From positions 1-40,651 of the forward strand of contig JAQWFN010000035.1 of assembly GCA_029238785.1 (NCBI GenBank): a stretch of DNA of 40,651 bases. The letters run 5' to 3'. Within the stretch, counting starts at the first letter, position 1; each line of letters begins with the position of its first letter. The DNA is from Flavobacteriales bacterium (GTDB taxonomy: Bacteria > Bacteroidota > Bacteroidia > Flavobacteriales_D > Sanyastnellaceae). Positions 1 through 8,425 of the stretch are shown piece by piece. The notes below the pieces were generated by a model. The model was given only the letters and a program-made list of their open reading frames with translations. It had not been told where the DNA came from and did no database searches. Made by a program: the position numbers and the translations under genes.

Positions 1-135
1 GCTTTTACAAGATTCTCCCATGTGGTCGACTTGAAATCATTCAATCCCGTTCGAAAGGTGCTGTTAGCTTTGATTTTTGGAATGGCTTTGTTGACCTTGC
101 AAATCGGAATTGTTTGGTGGATCTTACACGAATGA
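1..135 (+). CDS. C-terminal fragment of an unidentified membrane protein
   Basis: An open frame runs from the first base of the window to a TGA at 133-135, giving the last 44 residues of a protein whose start lies outside. The tail contains one strongly hydrophobic stretch (about residues 20-41, rich in Leu, Ile, Val and Trp) bordered by Arg-Lys, so it looks like a final membrane helix with a very short tail after it. No family can be recognised from so little sequence. The frame could be chance, but its composition and its clean end before a non-coding stretch make a real gene end likely. Confidence 0.5.
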   Translation, partial: AFTRFSHVVDLKSFNPVRKVLLALIFGMALLTLQIGIVWWILHE

Positions 136-208
136 TTCCTAGTGACCTTTGCATCGCCGCTTGAGAAAATGACTGTTGTTGTTGTTGGAATAAGCCTTAA
201 CAACCCCT

Positions 209-349
209 TCACTTCTTCCACTTCCCACACCGATACTTCGTCAAATCTTTCTGGTGTCCGTTCCCCGCTTTGTGAGATGCACAAGCGCTGAGTGAAACAA
301 GAAACAAAATGCCCAATAAGGCCAAAAGGTGAGTGCTGTACTTCTTCAT
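209..349 (-). CDS. small lipoprotein, 46 aa
   Basis: This short frame starts MKKYSTH, continues with a hydrophobic stretch, and has a lipobox LSAC with the acylated Cys at residue 23. The mature part is only about 24 residues, basic, and ends CGKWKK. The signal says it is exported and lipid-anchored; nothing indicates a function. It is divergent from the glycerophosphodiesterase gene, with 66 bp between the two starts. A weak promoter-like TACGTTCT lies just upstream. The textbook type II signal peptide in so short a frame is the main reason to believe it is real. Confidence 0.6.
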   Translation of the reverse strand: MKKYSTHLLALLGILFLVSLSACASHKAGNGHQKDLTKYRCGKWKK

Positions 350-377
350 CGTTAATAGAACGTAATTTTAAATGTTT

Positions 378-411
378 TTGGTGCATCGTTTCAAATCATT
401 ACCGAACTTAG
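378..411 (+). promoter_or_regulatory. promoter of the glycerophosphodiesterase gene
   Basis: The -33-like TTG is at 378-380 and the -7-like GAACTTAG at 404-411, ending 4 nt before the ATG at 416. The box is a weak match to TAnnTTTG, but its spacing is the same as for the metallo-hydrolase gene at 12531 (TATCTTAG). Confidence 0.4.
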
Positions 412-415
412 TTGT

Positions 416-1372
416 ATGAGAGGGATGGCTTCACGTTTATTTTCATTGTTTTTACTGCTCTTCTTTCTAAGCGCATGCAATGAAGCAGAGCAGAAGGAGC
501 TTGAAGCAGTAAGTCCTGTATTACCCAAACCAAAAGCGAGCGGCTTTGAGGTGCAAGGTCATCGTGGAGAGCGCGGACTGGCTCCCGAAAACAGCATCTC
601 GGGCTTTTTGATGGCACTTGATGAGGGAGTGGATGTACTGGAAATGGACGTGGTAATCACCAAAGATGAACAAGTTATTCTTTCGCACGAACCTTGGATC
701 AGTGCGGAGATTTGTTTGGATGAGGACGGCAAGGAATTGCCAAGTGATGCGCTGGCCATGGTGCAGCACAACATTTATCAAATGACCCTCGAGGAAGTTC
801 AAAGCTTCGATTGCGGATCAAAGCCCCACCCCCGTTTTCCCACGCAAGCGAAATTTCCTGTGGCAAAACCTACCCTAAGTGCTTTAATTGATAGTGTGAA
901 GGCGTATTGTGCTGCCAATGAGCGAGCACTGCCCGGTTTTAATATTGAGTTGAAGCACAAGAGCATGAGCGAAGACCTCTATCACCCCAGTGCTGAACGT
1001 TTTGCAGAATTGGTTTTGGGGATCACAGTGGTGAAAGGAATCGATGAACAATGCACCTACCAAAGTTTCTCTCTTCCTCAACTAAAAGCGCTACATCAAG
1101 TCCATCCAAAGAACCTAGTACTTTTGAACGAAGCAGACACGCCACTTTACGTGTTATGTGATAGCTTGGGCTTCATCCCAGAGGTGTACAGTCCCAATTA
1201 CAATTTGCTTACTTCAAGCGACATGAAATTTGCTCGAGCACAAAACATGAGGATTATTCCCTGGACCGTTAACAGTGTGGAAGACATGGAACGTTTGTAC
1301 AATCAGGGAGTTGATGGCATCATTACGGATTACCCCAATCGCCTTTTAGATTTACTCAAAGGCGTGCGCTGA
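416..1372 (+). CDS. glycerophosphodiester phosphodiesterase family lipoprotein
   Basis: The product has a lipoprotein signal (residues 1-20, lipobox LSAC, Cys21) and then a GDPD TIM-barrel. The family motif is clear: GHRGERGLAPENS near residue 50 with the catalytic His-Arg-Gly, followed by the metal-binding acidic pair in VLEMDV. The end (IIPWTVNS, then GVDGIITDYP) is the usual GDPD barrel ending. These enzymes hydrolyse glycerophosphodiesters to glycerol-3-phosphate and an alcohol; the lipid anchor would place this one in the periplasm or on the outer membrane. At 318 aa it is full length for the family. Its 3' end overlaps the convergent membrane-protein gene by 21 bp. Start 416 fits the promoter spacing; ATG 425 is an alternative. 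Confidence 0.88.
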   Translation: MRGMASRLFSLFLLLFFLSACNEAEQKELEAVSPVLPKPKASGFEVQGHRGERGLAPENSISGFLMALDEGVDVLEMDVVITKDEQVILSHEPWISAEICLDEDGKELPSDALAMVQHNIYQMTLEEVQSFDCGSKPHPRFPTQAKFPVAKPTLSALIDSVKAYCAANERALPGFNIELKHKSMSEDLYHPSAERFAELVLGITVVKGIDEQCTYQSFSLPQLKALHQVHPKNLVLLNEADTPLYVLCDSLGFIPEVYSPNYNLLTSSDMKFARAQNMRIIPWTVNSVEDMERLYNQGVDGIITDYPNRLLDLLKGVR

Positions 1373-2773
1373 ATTGGCTTTGGTGTAAATGATGTACACG
1401 GTGTCTTGGTGCCAAGCATCGATGAGTTTTTTTCGAGGCACGAAACCTTCTTTTTCCAAACGTTCAAAACTCACTCCAGCTTCAAGCACCGAAAAATACT
1501 TGTCCCAAATAATGATGGGGTCTTCTTTTAAAGCTGCCTTAGGGATTTGGTGCATGTTTTCTACTCTCTCGTAGTTCCAAGGGTCTACATTTAACTTCAT
1601 ACGCACGTGGGGAGAGTCGGTAAGAATGTAGTCTGCCCCTTCAAAGCTCTTTTGCGTGGTTTTTTCTTTGATGAAGTCGTTAAATAAGACCTGCACATAA
1701 TTGGCCGAAAAACTTTCAGGGTACACCACCTTGTATTTGGCAATCACAAAAGGCAAAATCAACATCCCCAATACCAAGGCACCCTTTGTTATGGTTCGGA
1801 GCCACTGGATTTTAAATCCTTGGGTCCAGTTCACCCCAAAAGCAGCCAAGAGTGCAAAACAAGGCAAGACGCCCATCAGCACGCGCGACATCCCGTAGCT
1901 GTGAAAGAGTCCGTAAGTCCAGAAAACCGAATGGGCCACGATGAACACCAGAAAGCAGCTCAAGGCCAGCCACAAGACCTTGTTTTCCTTGATTTTTCTG
2001 GGCGAAGCGAGGAGTCTGATCAAACCCAAGCATCCGGCCACCATCACCCCAATACCAGTAATGTAAAAGAGCTGTTCAAAAAAGTGAAAGGGCTTTCCTG
2101 AGCCGTAATTGTCGGCACCAATCAAATAAGGTGTTTTGGTCCATACCCAAAAAAGATCTGCATGATGAAAGGCGCCGGCGATGGAGTAGATGAGTGTTCC
2201 GCCCAGCAAGAAGGGCAGCGATTTCCACTGTTTTTCGAGGAAGAGGAATCCGCCCAAAACGCCCATCATCATCAAGCCTTCAGAGCGAATAAAGGGCATC
2301 CAAGAAATGAGGAAGGCTGCCAATATAAACCGCTCTTTTTGATATGCAAGCACAGCCGCCATCAGCCAAAAAGCAAAAAGATGCTCCGTTAAACCACCAA
2401 AAACTTGTGGGAAGACGTAAGGACAAGCCCACAGTGCCAATTGAGCAACCCAGGGAGAAAGTTGGAGGTTCTGAGCAATTTTACCTGTAAGGAAAAGGGT
2501 AGATGTAAAAACAATCAGGTTAAACACCTTCATTCCTTCCATGCCAAATTGCGAGAAGGGAGAACTGAGCAGGGTAAATAGCGGTTTTCCCCAATGATCG
2601 AGAAAAAGTACGGGGTGTTGCCAAGCGTATTTTGAGATGAGGTAGTGCTGAACGCTATCGCCATTGTCTGCCGTTCCATCACAAGTGAAAGCAATGAATA
2701 AACCTACGAAAAAGGCCAAGAGCGGGATGCCCATGGCCTGATTCTTCGTTATTTTTTTCATGAAAGAACTCAT
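1352..2773 (-). CDS. multi-spanning membrane protein, GT-C glycosyltransferase-like
   Basis: The 473-aa protein has about ten hydrophobic helices. An early first-loop acidic motif (TADNGDS, around residue 36) and the overall layout of a GT-C membrane part followed by a soluble C-terminal domain of about 110 residues resemble the mannosyl/arabinosyl-transferase superfamily that uses lipid-linked sugar donors. The match is structural in style, not to a named enzyme, so substrate and product are unknown. The ATG overlaps the yebC stop codon as ATGA (2770-2773), which supports this start and suggests translational coupling with yebC. ATG 2761 is an alternative. The 3' end overlaps the convergent GDPD gene. 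Confidence 0.6.
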   Translation of the reverse strand: MSSFMKKITKNQAMGIPLLAFFVGLFIAFTCDGTADNGDSVQHYLISKYAWQHPVLFLDHWGKPLFTLLSSPFSQFGMEGMKVFNLIVFTSTLFLTGKIAQNLQLSPWVAQLALWACPYVFPQVFGGLTEHLFAFWLMAAVLAYQKERFILAAFLISWMPFIRSEGLMMMGVLGGFLFLEKQWKSLPFLLGGTLIYSIAGAFHHADLFWVWTKTPYLIGADNYGSGKPFHFFEQLFYITGIGVMVAGCLGLIRLLASPRKIKENKVLWLALSCFLVFIVAHSVFWTYGLFHSYGMSRVLMGVLPCFALLAAFGVNWTQGFKIQWLRTITKGALVLGMLILPFVIAKYKVVYPESFSANYVQVLFNDFIKEKTTQKSFEGADYILTDSPHVRMKLNVDPWNYERVENMHQIPKAALKEDPIIIWDKYFSVLEAGVSFERLEKEGFVPRKKLIDAWHQDTVYIIYTKANSAHAFE

Positions 2774-3480
2774 TCTTCCATGTTGTGATAGACGTTTTGT
2801 ACATCGTCGTCTTCCTCAATTTTTTCGAGTAGTTTTTCGATGTCGGCCACCTGTTCAGGATTGAGTTTGGTGGTGTTTTGTGGGATGCGCTCAAAACCGG
2901 AAGAGAGGATTTCGATGCCATCGCCTTCGAGTTTTCCTTGGATGGCACCAAAGCTTTCGAAGGGGCCATAGATCAAGATGTGTTCGTCTTCAGCGAAGAT
3001 TTCATCCACACCAAAATCAATCATCTCTAATTCGAGTTCTTCTAGGTCGTGATCAGCCTTAGCGATTTTAAAGTTGCAGGTGTGATCAAACATGAACGAC
3101 ACAGATCCGGAAGTTCCCAAGTTTCCGTTGCACTTGTTGAAATACGAACGAATATTGGCCACTGTTCTGTTGTTGTTGTCTGAAGCCGTTTCGATAAGAA
3201 CGGCAATTCCGTGCGGACCATAACCTTCAAAAAGCACCTCTTTGTAGTCGCCTTGGTCTTTGTCTGTCGCCTTTTTGATAGCACGGTTAACGTTTTCCAA
3301 AGGCATGTTGGCTTCTCTAGCATTTTGAATTACCGCACGCAAACGAGAATTCGCTTCCGGATCAGGTCCGCCTTCGCGAATCGCGATAACGATGTCTTTA
3401 CCAATTCTAGAGAACGTTTTGGCCATTTGCGACCAACGTTTCATCTTACGTGCTTTTCGGAATTCAAATGCTCTTCCCAT
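2770..3480 (-). CDS. YebC/PmpR/TACO1 family protein
   Basis: The protein begins MGRAFEFRK, the usual YebC opening (with F in place of the more common H), and has the family blocks AREANMPLENVNRAIKKA, YGPHGIAVLIE, NRTVANIRS and LGTSGSVSFMF. At 236 aa it is the normal length. YebC proteins were long annotated as DNA-binding regulators; work on bacterial YebC and mitochondrial TACO1 points to a role in translation through difficult sequences such as polyproline. It is first in a two-gene transcript with the GT-C-like membrane protein. It is divergent from smpB, so a translation-quality pair may share the 3481-3656 promoter region. Confidence 0.93.
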   Translation of the reverse strand: MGRAFEFRKARKMKRWSQMAKTFSRIGKDIVIAIREGGPDPEANSRLRAVIQNAREANMPLENVNRAIKKATDKDQGDYKEVLFEGYGPHGIAVLIETASDNNNRTVANIRSYFNKCNGNLGTSGSVSFMFDHTCNFKIAKADHDLEELELEMIDFGVDEIFAEDEHILIYGPFESFGAIQGKLEGDGIEILSSGFERIPQNTTKLNPEQVADIEKLLEKIEEDDDVQNVYHNMEE

Positions 3481-3641
3481 AATGCTTGTGCTTTCTTCTT
3501 ATTTGCAGGTGTGAAAATACAAAAGTTCCCTTTTTTAGCTAAGTATGACCTGCTTTTTCCTTCGAATTCAATTTTCATTGTTTTTCAGGCAAGCTAGAAT
3601 CAAAAAATGCTCGATTCATCGGGTCTCGGCTTATGATAGTT

Positions 3642-3649
3642 TATCTTTG
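3642..3649 (+). promoter_or_regulatory. -7 box of the smpB-bioA operon
   Basis: TATCTTTG, a perfect match to TAnnTTTG, lies 7 nt before the ATG at 3657. An upstream in-frame ATG at 3633 precedes this box and so is not the start. Confidence 0.65.
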
Positions 3650-3656
3650 CCTTCCT

Positions 3657-4100
3657 ATGGCAGTAGAAATTAAAAATAAGAAGGCGGCTTATCGCTATTT
3701 TTTAGAGGATGAAATGATCGCTGGGATCTCCCTTTTGGGTTCAGAAATCAAGAGCGTTCGTGCTGGAAAAGCCAGTATTGTGGAGGGCTATTGCCGATTT
3801 AAAAACGGTGAGCTTTTCGTGTACAACATGTTTATTGCCGAATATGAAAACTCGGGTTATGTGAGCCACAAGCCAAAGCGACCGAGAAAATTGCTCCTCA
3901 CCAAACACGAGTTAGAGAAGCTAGAAAAGAAGCTTAAAAACGTTGGTTTGACCATTGTGCCCATACTCATGTTTATCAGTGAAACCGGCTTCGCGAAGCT
4001 AAAAATAGCCGTAGCTAAAGGGAAGAAGCTCCACGATAAGCGCGACGACCTCAAGCAGAAAGATTTAAAACGAGATATAGATCGAGCAGGGAGAATATGA
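3657..4100 (+). CDS. smpB: SsrA-binding protein SmpB
   Basis: At 147 aa with the full SmpB fold, this protein binds tmRNA and brings it to stalled ribosomes for trans-translation. Visible family motifs are NKKAAYRYF near the N-terminus, GSEIKSVRAGKASI (the LxGxEVKSLR-type block), EYENSGYVSHKPKRPRKLL, and the C-terminal GKKLHDKRDDLKQKD segment that enters the mRNA channel. The start at 3657 is chosen from the TATCTTTG box. The stop overlaps the bioA start as ATGA (4097-4100), so the two are translationally coupled. One copy of the palindrome GCTTCGCGAAGC lies inside it (3988-3999). The ssrA RNA itself is not in this window. Confidence 0.96.
   Translation: MAVEIKNKKAAYRYFLEDEMIAGISLLGSEIKSVRAGKASIVEGYCRFKNGELFVYNMFIAEYENSGYVSHKPKRPRKLLLTKHELEKLEKKLKNVGLTIVPILMFISETGFAKLKIAVAKGKKLHDKRDDLKQKDLKRDIDRAGRI
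3988..3999. repeat. palindrome GCTTCGCGAAGC, copy 1
   Basis: A perfect 12-bp palindrome within smpB, followed by TAAAAATAG. It is one of four exact copies in the window, two of them in this operon. Confidence 0.9.
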
Positions 4101-5392
4101 AGATAGACCTTAAAAGCTATCCCATTTGGCACCCTTTTAGTCAGATGAGCGAATGGGCTGAAATGCCGAAAATCATTCGGGCTGAAGGGGTGTGGTTGTA
4201 TGATGAAAAGGGCAATAAAGTAATGGATGCCATTTCATCGTGGTGGGTGAATTTGCATGGACACGCCCATCCGCACATCGCCAAAAGAATTAAAGCCCAA
4301 CTTGATCGCTTTGAACACGTCATTTTTGCGGGCTTTACGCACGATCATGCCATTGAATTGTGCGAGCGTTTACCAAAGCATTTACCGCAAGAAGACTGGA
4401 AGTTTTTCTTCTCAGATAACGGTTCAACTTCCATTGAAGTGGCCTTGAAGTTGGCCATTCAGAAGTACATTCAGCACGATAAAGTAGAAAAAGTCACCAT
4501 CATTGCGCTTGAGGGTGCTTACCACGGCGATACCTTTGGGGCGATGTCTGCCGGTGAGCGCGGATTTTTTACCGATCCTTTCGAACAGCACTTGTTTGAC
4601 GTGAAATTTATTCCATCACCCACAAAAGAGAATGCCGCTGTTTGCATGAAAGCGCTTCAAGAAGCCTTGGGCGAGCACAATGTCTTGATTTTTGAGCCTT
4701 TGGTTCAAGGTGCAGGAGGGATGATCATGCATGATAAAGCGCTTTTGGACGATTTGCTTCGCGAAGCTAAAAAGAACAAGACCATCACCATTGCAGACGA
4801 AGTGATGACCGGTTTTGGTAGAACTGGAACTTGGTTTGCGAGCAATCAGTTGAAGCATGTGCCCGACATGATTTGCCTGTCAAAAGGTTTGACTGGAGGG
4901 GCTTTGCCCATGTCATTAACCGTTTGTAAGCAATGGATTTACGATGTTTTTCTTACGGAGGATTTGAGCTTGGCCTTTCTTCATGGTCACAGTTTTACAG
5001 GAAATCCTTTGGCTTGTGCTGCGGCTTGTGCCTCATTGGATTTGATGGAGGAAAAGAAAACGTGGGAGCAAATCGAGATGATTTCAAGCATGCACCGAGA
5101 AGCTGCTGAAAGGATGAAGGACTGGGGCAGTGTGAAGTCGGTACGAACCTGTGGAACCATACTCGCCATTCAGGTGGAAAGTGACCTTGAGGCGGGTTAC
5201 ATGCATCCTGTTCGGGTTCGTTTGTACGATGCTTTCATGAAGCAGGGCATGCTCATTCGTCCGCTCGGCGATGTGATTTATTTGCTACCGCCCTATGTGA
5301 TTAAAAAGGAAGACTTACTTTGGGCCTACCAAATGATTGAGGAAGTGCTTTACACTGAAGTAGAATCCAACTTGAAAGCAGATGTACATTAA
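4097..5392 (+). CDS. bioA: adenosylmethionine-8-amino-7-oxononanoate transaminase
   Basis: This PLP-dependent class III aminotransferase makes 7,8-diaminopelargonic acid from KAPA with S-adenosylmethionine as amino donor, a step in biotin synthesis. The N-terminal YPIWHPFSQMSEW and SSWWVNLHGHAHP are diagnostic of BioA rather than other class III transaminases. The PLP Asp-Glu motif is ADEVMTGFGRTG, and the Schiff-base Lys is Lys263 in SKGLTGGALPMS. Length (431 aa) is normal. It overlaps smpB by 4 bp and the following ketoacyl synthase by 11 bp, so the three are probably co-translated. No other bio gene is nearby. A copy of the 12-bp palindrome is at 4756-4767. Confidence 0.95.
   Translation: MKIDLKSYPIWHPFSQMSEWAEMPKIIRAEGVWLYDEKGNKVMDAISSWWVNLHGHAHPHIAKRIKAQLDRFEHVIFAGFTHDHAIELCERLPKHLPQEDWKFFFSDNGSTSIEVALKLAIQKYIQHDKVEKVTIIALEGAYHGDTFGAMSAGERGFFTDPFEQHLFDVKFIPSPTKENAAVCMKALQEALGEHNVLIFEPLVQGAGGMIMHDKALLDDLLREAKKNKTITIADEVMTGFGRTGTWFASNQLKHVPDMICLSKGLTGGALPMSLTVCKQWIYDVFLTEDLSLAFLHGHSFTGNPLACAAACASLDLMEEKKTWEQIEMISSMHREAAERMKDWGSVKSVRTCGTILAIQVESDLEAGYMHPVRVRLYDAFMKQGMLIRPLGDVIYLLPPYVIKKEDLLWAYQMIEEVLYTEVESNLKADVH
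4756..4767. repeat. palindrome GCTTCGCGAAGC, copy 2
   Basis: An exact 12-bp copy inside bioA, followed by TAAAAAG as in copy 1. Confidence 0.9.
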
Positions 5393-6446
5393 CGCTTATT
5401 CTTTCATCAGCGCAGCCGGCGAGAACCATTTCAAAAACGAAGTGGCTTTGAGCAAAGTTAAGGGCAGGTGGGCTGGTAGCGTGGATCTTCCTTTGGTTTT
5501 TGACCAGCGTTTTCAGCGCGACGATCGCATAGTACATTTGGCTTTGCATTGTGCTCGCTATATCGATTTCCTTCCTCACCTTGAACCTGCTTTAGTAAAT
5601 TTGGCTTCTTCCCGAGGAGCAACTGCCACTTTGGAGCAGTACATGAAGCTTTTCTTGAGTGATGGTAAATTGCCTCCTCTGGTTTCACCCCTCACTACCG
5701 CGGGAAGATTGTCGAGCACAGTGGCGGATTACTTGCAAGTTTCAGGGCTGGTTTTGGATCATAGCATGACCTGTTCTGGAGGTTTACAAGCCTTGATGAA
5801 TGCACAACAATTTTTGAATTCGGGTAAAGTAGAGCAAGCCCTTGTTGGTGCTTCTGAGGCCTGTTTGACCGATTTTACCTTCGCTCAATTTGATGCTTTA
5901 AGGCTCTATTCTCAAGAAAGCGACATCGCATGTAAGCCTTTGATTGAGAAGGAACACAATACCATGGTTTTGGGTGAAGGCGCCGGACTCTTTGTTTTGT
6001 CGAACGTGCGCGGACCCGCTTGTAGATTTAGGATTAGTGGCATTGGTCAAGGCATTGAACACGCTCAACATGCAGTAGGTTTGAAGGGCGACAATCTCAT
6101 TGCGAGTATGGAAGGCGCCATGCTCAATGCCAATGCGCCGAGCGTTGATTGCGTGATCGCCCATGCTCCTGGTACTATTTTGGGAGATCAGCTTGAAATG
6201 GCGGCGATTCGTTCTGTTTTGGGTGATGTTCCCGTGATTTCAAACAAGTGGAAATTCGGACACACCTTAGCGGCATCTGGAATTCTGAGTATTTTCTGGG
6301 CCATGGAGTTGATGAAAGGCTGGAGGCCACAAGTTCCCGAAGCCTTGAGGGCCGCTCATCAAGCGCCAGATCAAATCAATATAGTAATGGTCAATGCCTT
6401 AGGTTTTGGCGGAAACGCCACGAGTGTTTTGGTGGAAAGGTGTTAA
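5382..6446 (+). CDS. beta-ketoacyl synthase-like protein coupled to bioA
   Basis: This 354-aa thiolase-fold condensing enzyme has the catalytic set of FabB/FabF-type synthases: nucleophile Cys131 in SMTCSGG, His261 in AHAPGT and His294 in KFGHTLAASG. The LGEGAG motif is also present. It is about 55 residues shorter than FabF, with a reduced N-terminal half. The start overlaps the end of bioA by 11 bp, so it is almost certainly made with BioA. I infer that it supplies or elongates the acyl chain for the pimeloyl part of biotin. A role in other lipid synthesis cannot be excluded. It is not a FabH/BioZ-type enzyme, which would have a Cys-His-Asn triad. Confidence 0.78.
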   Translation: MYINAYSFISAAGENHFKNEVALSKVKGRWAGSVDLPLVFDQRFQRDDRIVHLALHCARYIDFLPHLEPALVNLASSRGATATLEQYMKLFLSDGKLPPLVSPLTTAGRLSSTVADYLQVSGLVLDHSMTCSGGLQALMNAQQFLNSGKVEQALVGASEACLTDFTFAQFDALRLYSQESDIACKPLIEKEHNTMVLGEGAGLFVLSNVRGPACRFRISGIGQGIEHAQHAVGLKGDNLIASMEGAMLNANAPSVDCVIAHAPGTILGDQLEMAAIRSVLGDVPVISNKWKFGHTLAASGILSIFWAMELMKGWRPQVPEALRAAHQAPDQINIVMVNALGFGGNATSVLVERC

Positions 6447-6985
6447 TCAACCACCTTAAATTTCTCATTAAAAGCTTCAAAGTCCCACAAGAACATCTTT
6501 ATGATTTCATCCAAGTTTTTGGTGAAGATGGGGTTAGGCGTTTTGGCATTTTTAAAGAATTCTTCTTGAAAATCATTCAGCTTGTACTTGAAGAACACCG
6601 CTTTAGACATCGCATAAATGGTGTTTTTCGAAGGGTGATTGATCCGTCCCATGAAGGTTCTGTACTCCTTTAGCTTTGTAGCGAAGTCTTCTTTAGAGAT
6701 GTCAAAAACCTGAGCGAACTTTTCGATACAGCGTCGGATAATCTCGCGATCGTGTCCATCAGGAAAATGGTTAGGAATAAAGTCGAAGTTACCAGCGATA
6801 ACAATCATCAAGAATTTCCCGAGATCATCTTCGCTCACATTTGGGTTGCGCACGAATTCCGGACTATCGTTGATGAAGCCGGCCACCTCTGGCCACCCTT
6901 TTTCAACAGTCTCGATAGTGGTATTGACAATGATGTTTGCCACTTTTTCGTCCGTGAGTTTCTTCTTTCCGAAGATTGCTAGCAT
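6443..6985 (-). CDS. conserved cytoplasmic protein of unknown function, 180 aa
   Basis: I do not recognise a family. The sequence is mostly helical in character, begins MLAIFGKKKLTDEKVAN, has no signal peptide or membrane segment, and contains a charged block HFPDGHDREIIRRCIEKF in the middle and an aromatic-rich C-terminus (KMFLWDFEAFNEKF). It is a single gene with its own good promoter. Its stop overlaps that of the convergent ketoacyl synthase by 4 bp, and no terminator is visible between the two. Confidence 0.75.
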   Translation of the reverse strand: MLAIFGKKKLTDEKVANIIVNTTIETVEKGWPEVAGFINDSPEFVRNPNVSEDDLGKFLMIVIAGNFDFIPNHFPDGHDREIIRRCIEKFAQVFDISKEDFATKLKEYRTFMGRINHPSKNTIYAMSKAVFFKYKLNDFQEEFFKNAKTPNPIFTKNLDEIIKMFLWDFEAFNEKFKVVD

Positions 6986-7017
6986 TCTGAGTGATTAGAT
7001 TAATGATTCTCTAATCT

Positions 7018-7047
7018 CAAAGGTAGATTGATAAAGGGAGATGTCAA
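7018..7047 (-). promoter_or_regulatory. promoter of the 180-aa protein gene
   Basis: The -7 box TACCTTTG is at 7018-7025 and a -33 TTG at 7045-7047, 19 nt apart. The box lies 32 nt before the ATG at 6985, so this gene has a normal leader. Confidence 0.65.
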
Positions 7048-7105
7048 GTTGTACCTGTAGTCAAGTTTCAACAAAGTTATTCACGACAAGCAGCAGTGGA
7101 TGGAT

Positions 7106-7180
7106 TCAGATAACTAAAAGAAGCGCGCTCGAGATGATCATGAGCAGCAGCAAACACTTCTTCAAAAGGGCATGAGACAT
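7106..7180 (-). CDS. possible 24-aa hydrophobic peptide
   Basis: A short frame, MSHALLKKC followed by 15 hydrophobic or small residues ending LLLVI, would form a single membrane helix. No recognisable promoter box sits immediately before it, and the length is so short that chance is a serious possibility. It is listed because short hydrophobic peptides are often missed. Confidence 0.25.
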   Translation of the reverse strand: MSHALLKKCLLLLMIISSALLLVI

Positions 7181-7340
7181 TGTTGGTACGTTTTAAGTTG
7201 TGGTGAAATTACATTAATTGTGGAAAAATGCAATGTTTTCGTTAATAAAACTGATATTTTTTCAAACGAGGGGTGCTTGAGGGTCAATTTGTTAGGAGAT
7301 TAACTATCGTTTCTCGATTCCAGTTAGTGTTAATATGAAT

Positions 7341-7348
7341 TACCTTTG
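7341..7348 (+). promoter_or_regulatory. -7 box of pyrD
   Basis: TACCTTTG ends 4 nt before ATG 7353. It rules out the longer frame beginning at ATG 7335, which lies upstream of the box. Confidence 0.7.
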
Positions 7349-7352
7349 CGGC

Positions 7353-8396
7353 ATGTATAAGCAGATCATTCGTCCTTTGTTCTTCACCATGGATCCAGAG
7401 CGGGTTCATCATCTCAGTTTTTCGTTGTTGCGCGCTACTTTAAAGCTACCCGGAATGAAGTCCTTTTTCAAAAAGCGCTTTGTTTTTACGCATCCTGAGT
7501 TGGAGACCACCTTATTTGGCTTGACTTTTCCAAACCCTGTTGGTTTGGCGGCCGGTTTTGATAAGGATGCCACCTTGTTTAATGAGTTGGAGTACGTTGG
7601 TTTTGGTTTTGTTGAAGTGGGGACATTAACACCTGTTGGTCAGGACGGAAATCCCAAGCCACGCCTTTTTCGTTTGTCGGAAGACGAGGGTTTGATTAAC
7701 CGCATGGGCTTTAATAACGGTGGGGTAGAGCAAGCTGTTCTGCGTTTGAAAAAGCGGAATACCAAGATCATCATTGGAGGAAACATCGGCAAGAACAAGA
7801 TAACGCCCAACGAATTGGCCACCGAAGACTATGTGAAGTGTTTCAATGCGCTTTTTGATGTGGTGGATTATTTTGTGGTGAATGTCTCCTCGCCCAATAC
7901 CCCAAACCTTCGGGAACTTCAGGAGAAGGAACCTTTGAAACAACTGCTGAATACCTTGATGGACCTGAATCAACAGCGTCCGTCACCAAAACCGATTCTG
8001 CTTAAAATTGCGCCAGATTTGAGTAATGAGCAGTTAGACGATATTGTGGAGATTGTTCAGGAAACGAGGTTGGACGGACTGATTGCTACCAATACCACCA
8101 TCGACCGCAGTGGTCTAAGTACCTCTGCCAGCAAGGTTGAAGCCATTGGAGCAGGGGGTGTGAGCGGGAAACCTGTTACAAAACGATCCACCGAGGTGAT
8201 TGCTTACTTGCATGAGAAGAGTGGCGGTTCGTTTCCAATAATCGGAGTTGGCGGAATTTCATCTGCGGAAGACGCCATTGATAAAATCAAGGCTGGTGCA
8301 AGCTTGGTGCAAATTTACACGGGCTACGTTTATGAAGGTCCGGCACTGATCTCCAAAATCAACAAAGGAATATTGGCTTACAGAAAGGCTAAATAG
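7353..8396 (+). CDS. pyrD: dihydroorotate dehydrogenase (quinone), class 2
   Basis: The enzyme oxidises dihydroorotate to orotate with FMN and passes the electrons to quinone, the fourth step of pyrimidine synthesis. Class 2 features are the N-terminal helical membrane-association segment (residues 1-45, [14 protein letters not shown]), [24 protein letters not shown], and the catalytic Ser in [22 protein letters not shown] and the following [16 protein letters not shown] close the FMN site. At 347 aa the length is typical. It is monocistronic by position; dihydroorotase, the preceding enzyme, is encoded about 13 kb away in this window. No terminator is visible; an 80-bp tandem repeat follows the stop. 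Confidence 0.97.
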   Translation: MYKQIIRPLFFTMDPERVHHLSFSLLRATLKLPGMKSFFKKRFVFTHPELETTLFGLTFPNPVGLAAGFDKDATLFNELEYVGFGFVEVGTLTPVGQDGNPKPRLFRLSEDEGLINRMGFNNGGVEQAVLRLKKRNTKIIIGGNIGKNKITPNELATEDYVKCFNALFDVVDYFVVNVSSPNTPNLRELQEKEPLKQLLNTLMDLNQQRPSPKPILLKIAPDLSNEQLDDIVEIVQETRLDGLIATNTTIDRSGLSTSASKVEAIGAGGVSGKPVTKRSTEVIAYLHEKSGGSFPIIGVGGISSAEDAIDKIKAGASLVQIYTGYVYEGPALISKINKGILAYRKAK

Positions 8397-8425
8397 CGCT
8401 TTTGTGACATGATAGGATAAGGCCC

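Larger units (their letters stand above)
6986..7352. other. intergenic region between two divergent genes
   Basis: This 367-bp stretch holds the promoter of the 180-aa protein gene (7018-7047), a possible 24-aa hydrophobic frame (7106-7180, minus) and the pyrD promoter (7341-7348). The rest is AT-rich with no hairpin or repeat that I can see. Confidence 0.6.

Noticed and set aside
171-186. Short GTT microsatellite
   Set aside because: A few triplets in non-coding DNA; common and without other signal.
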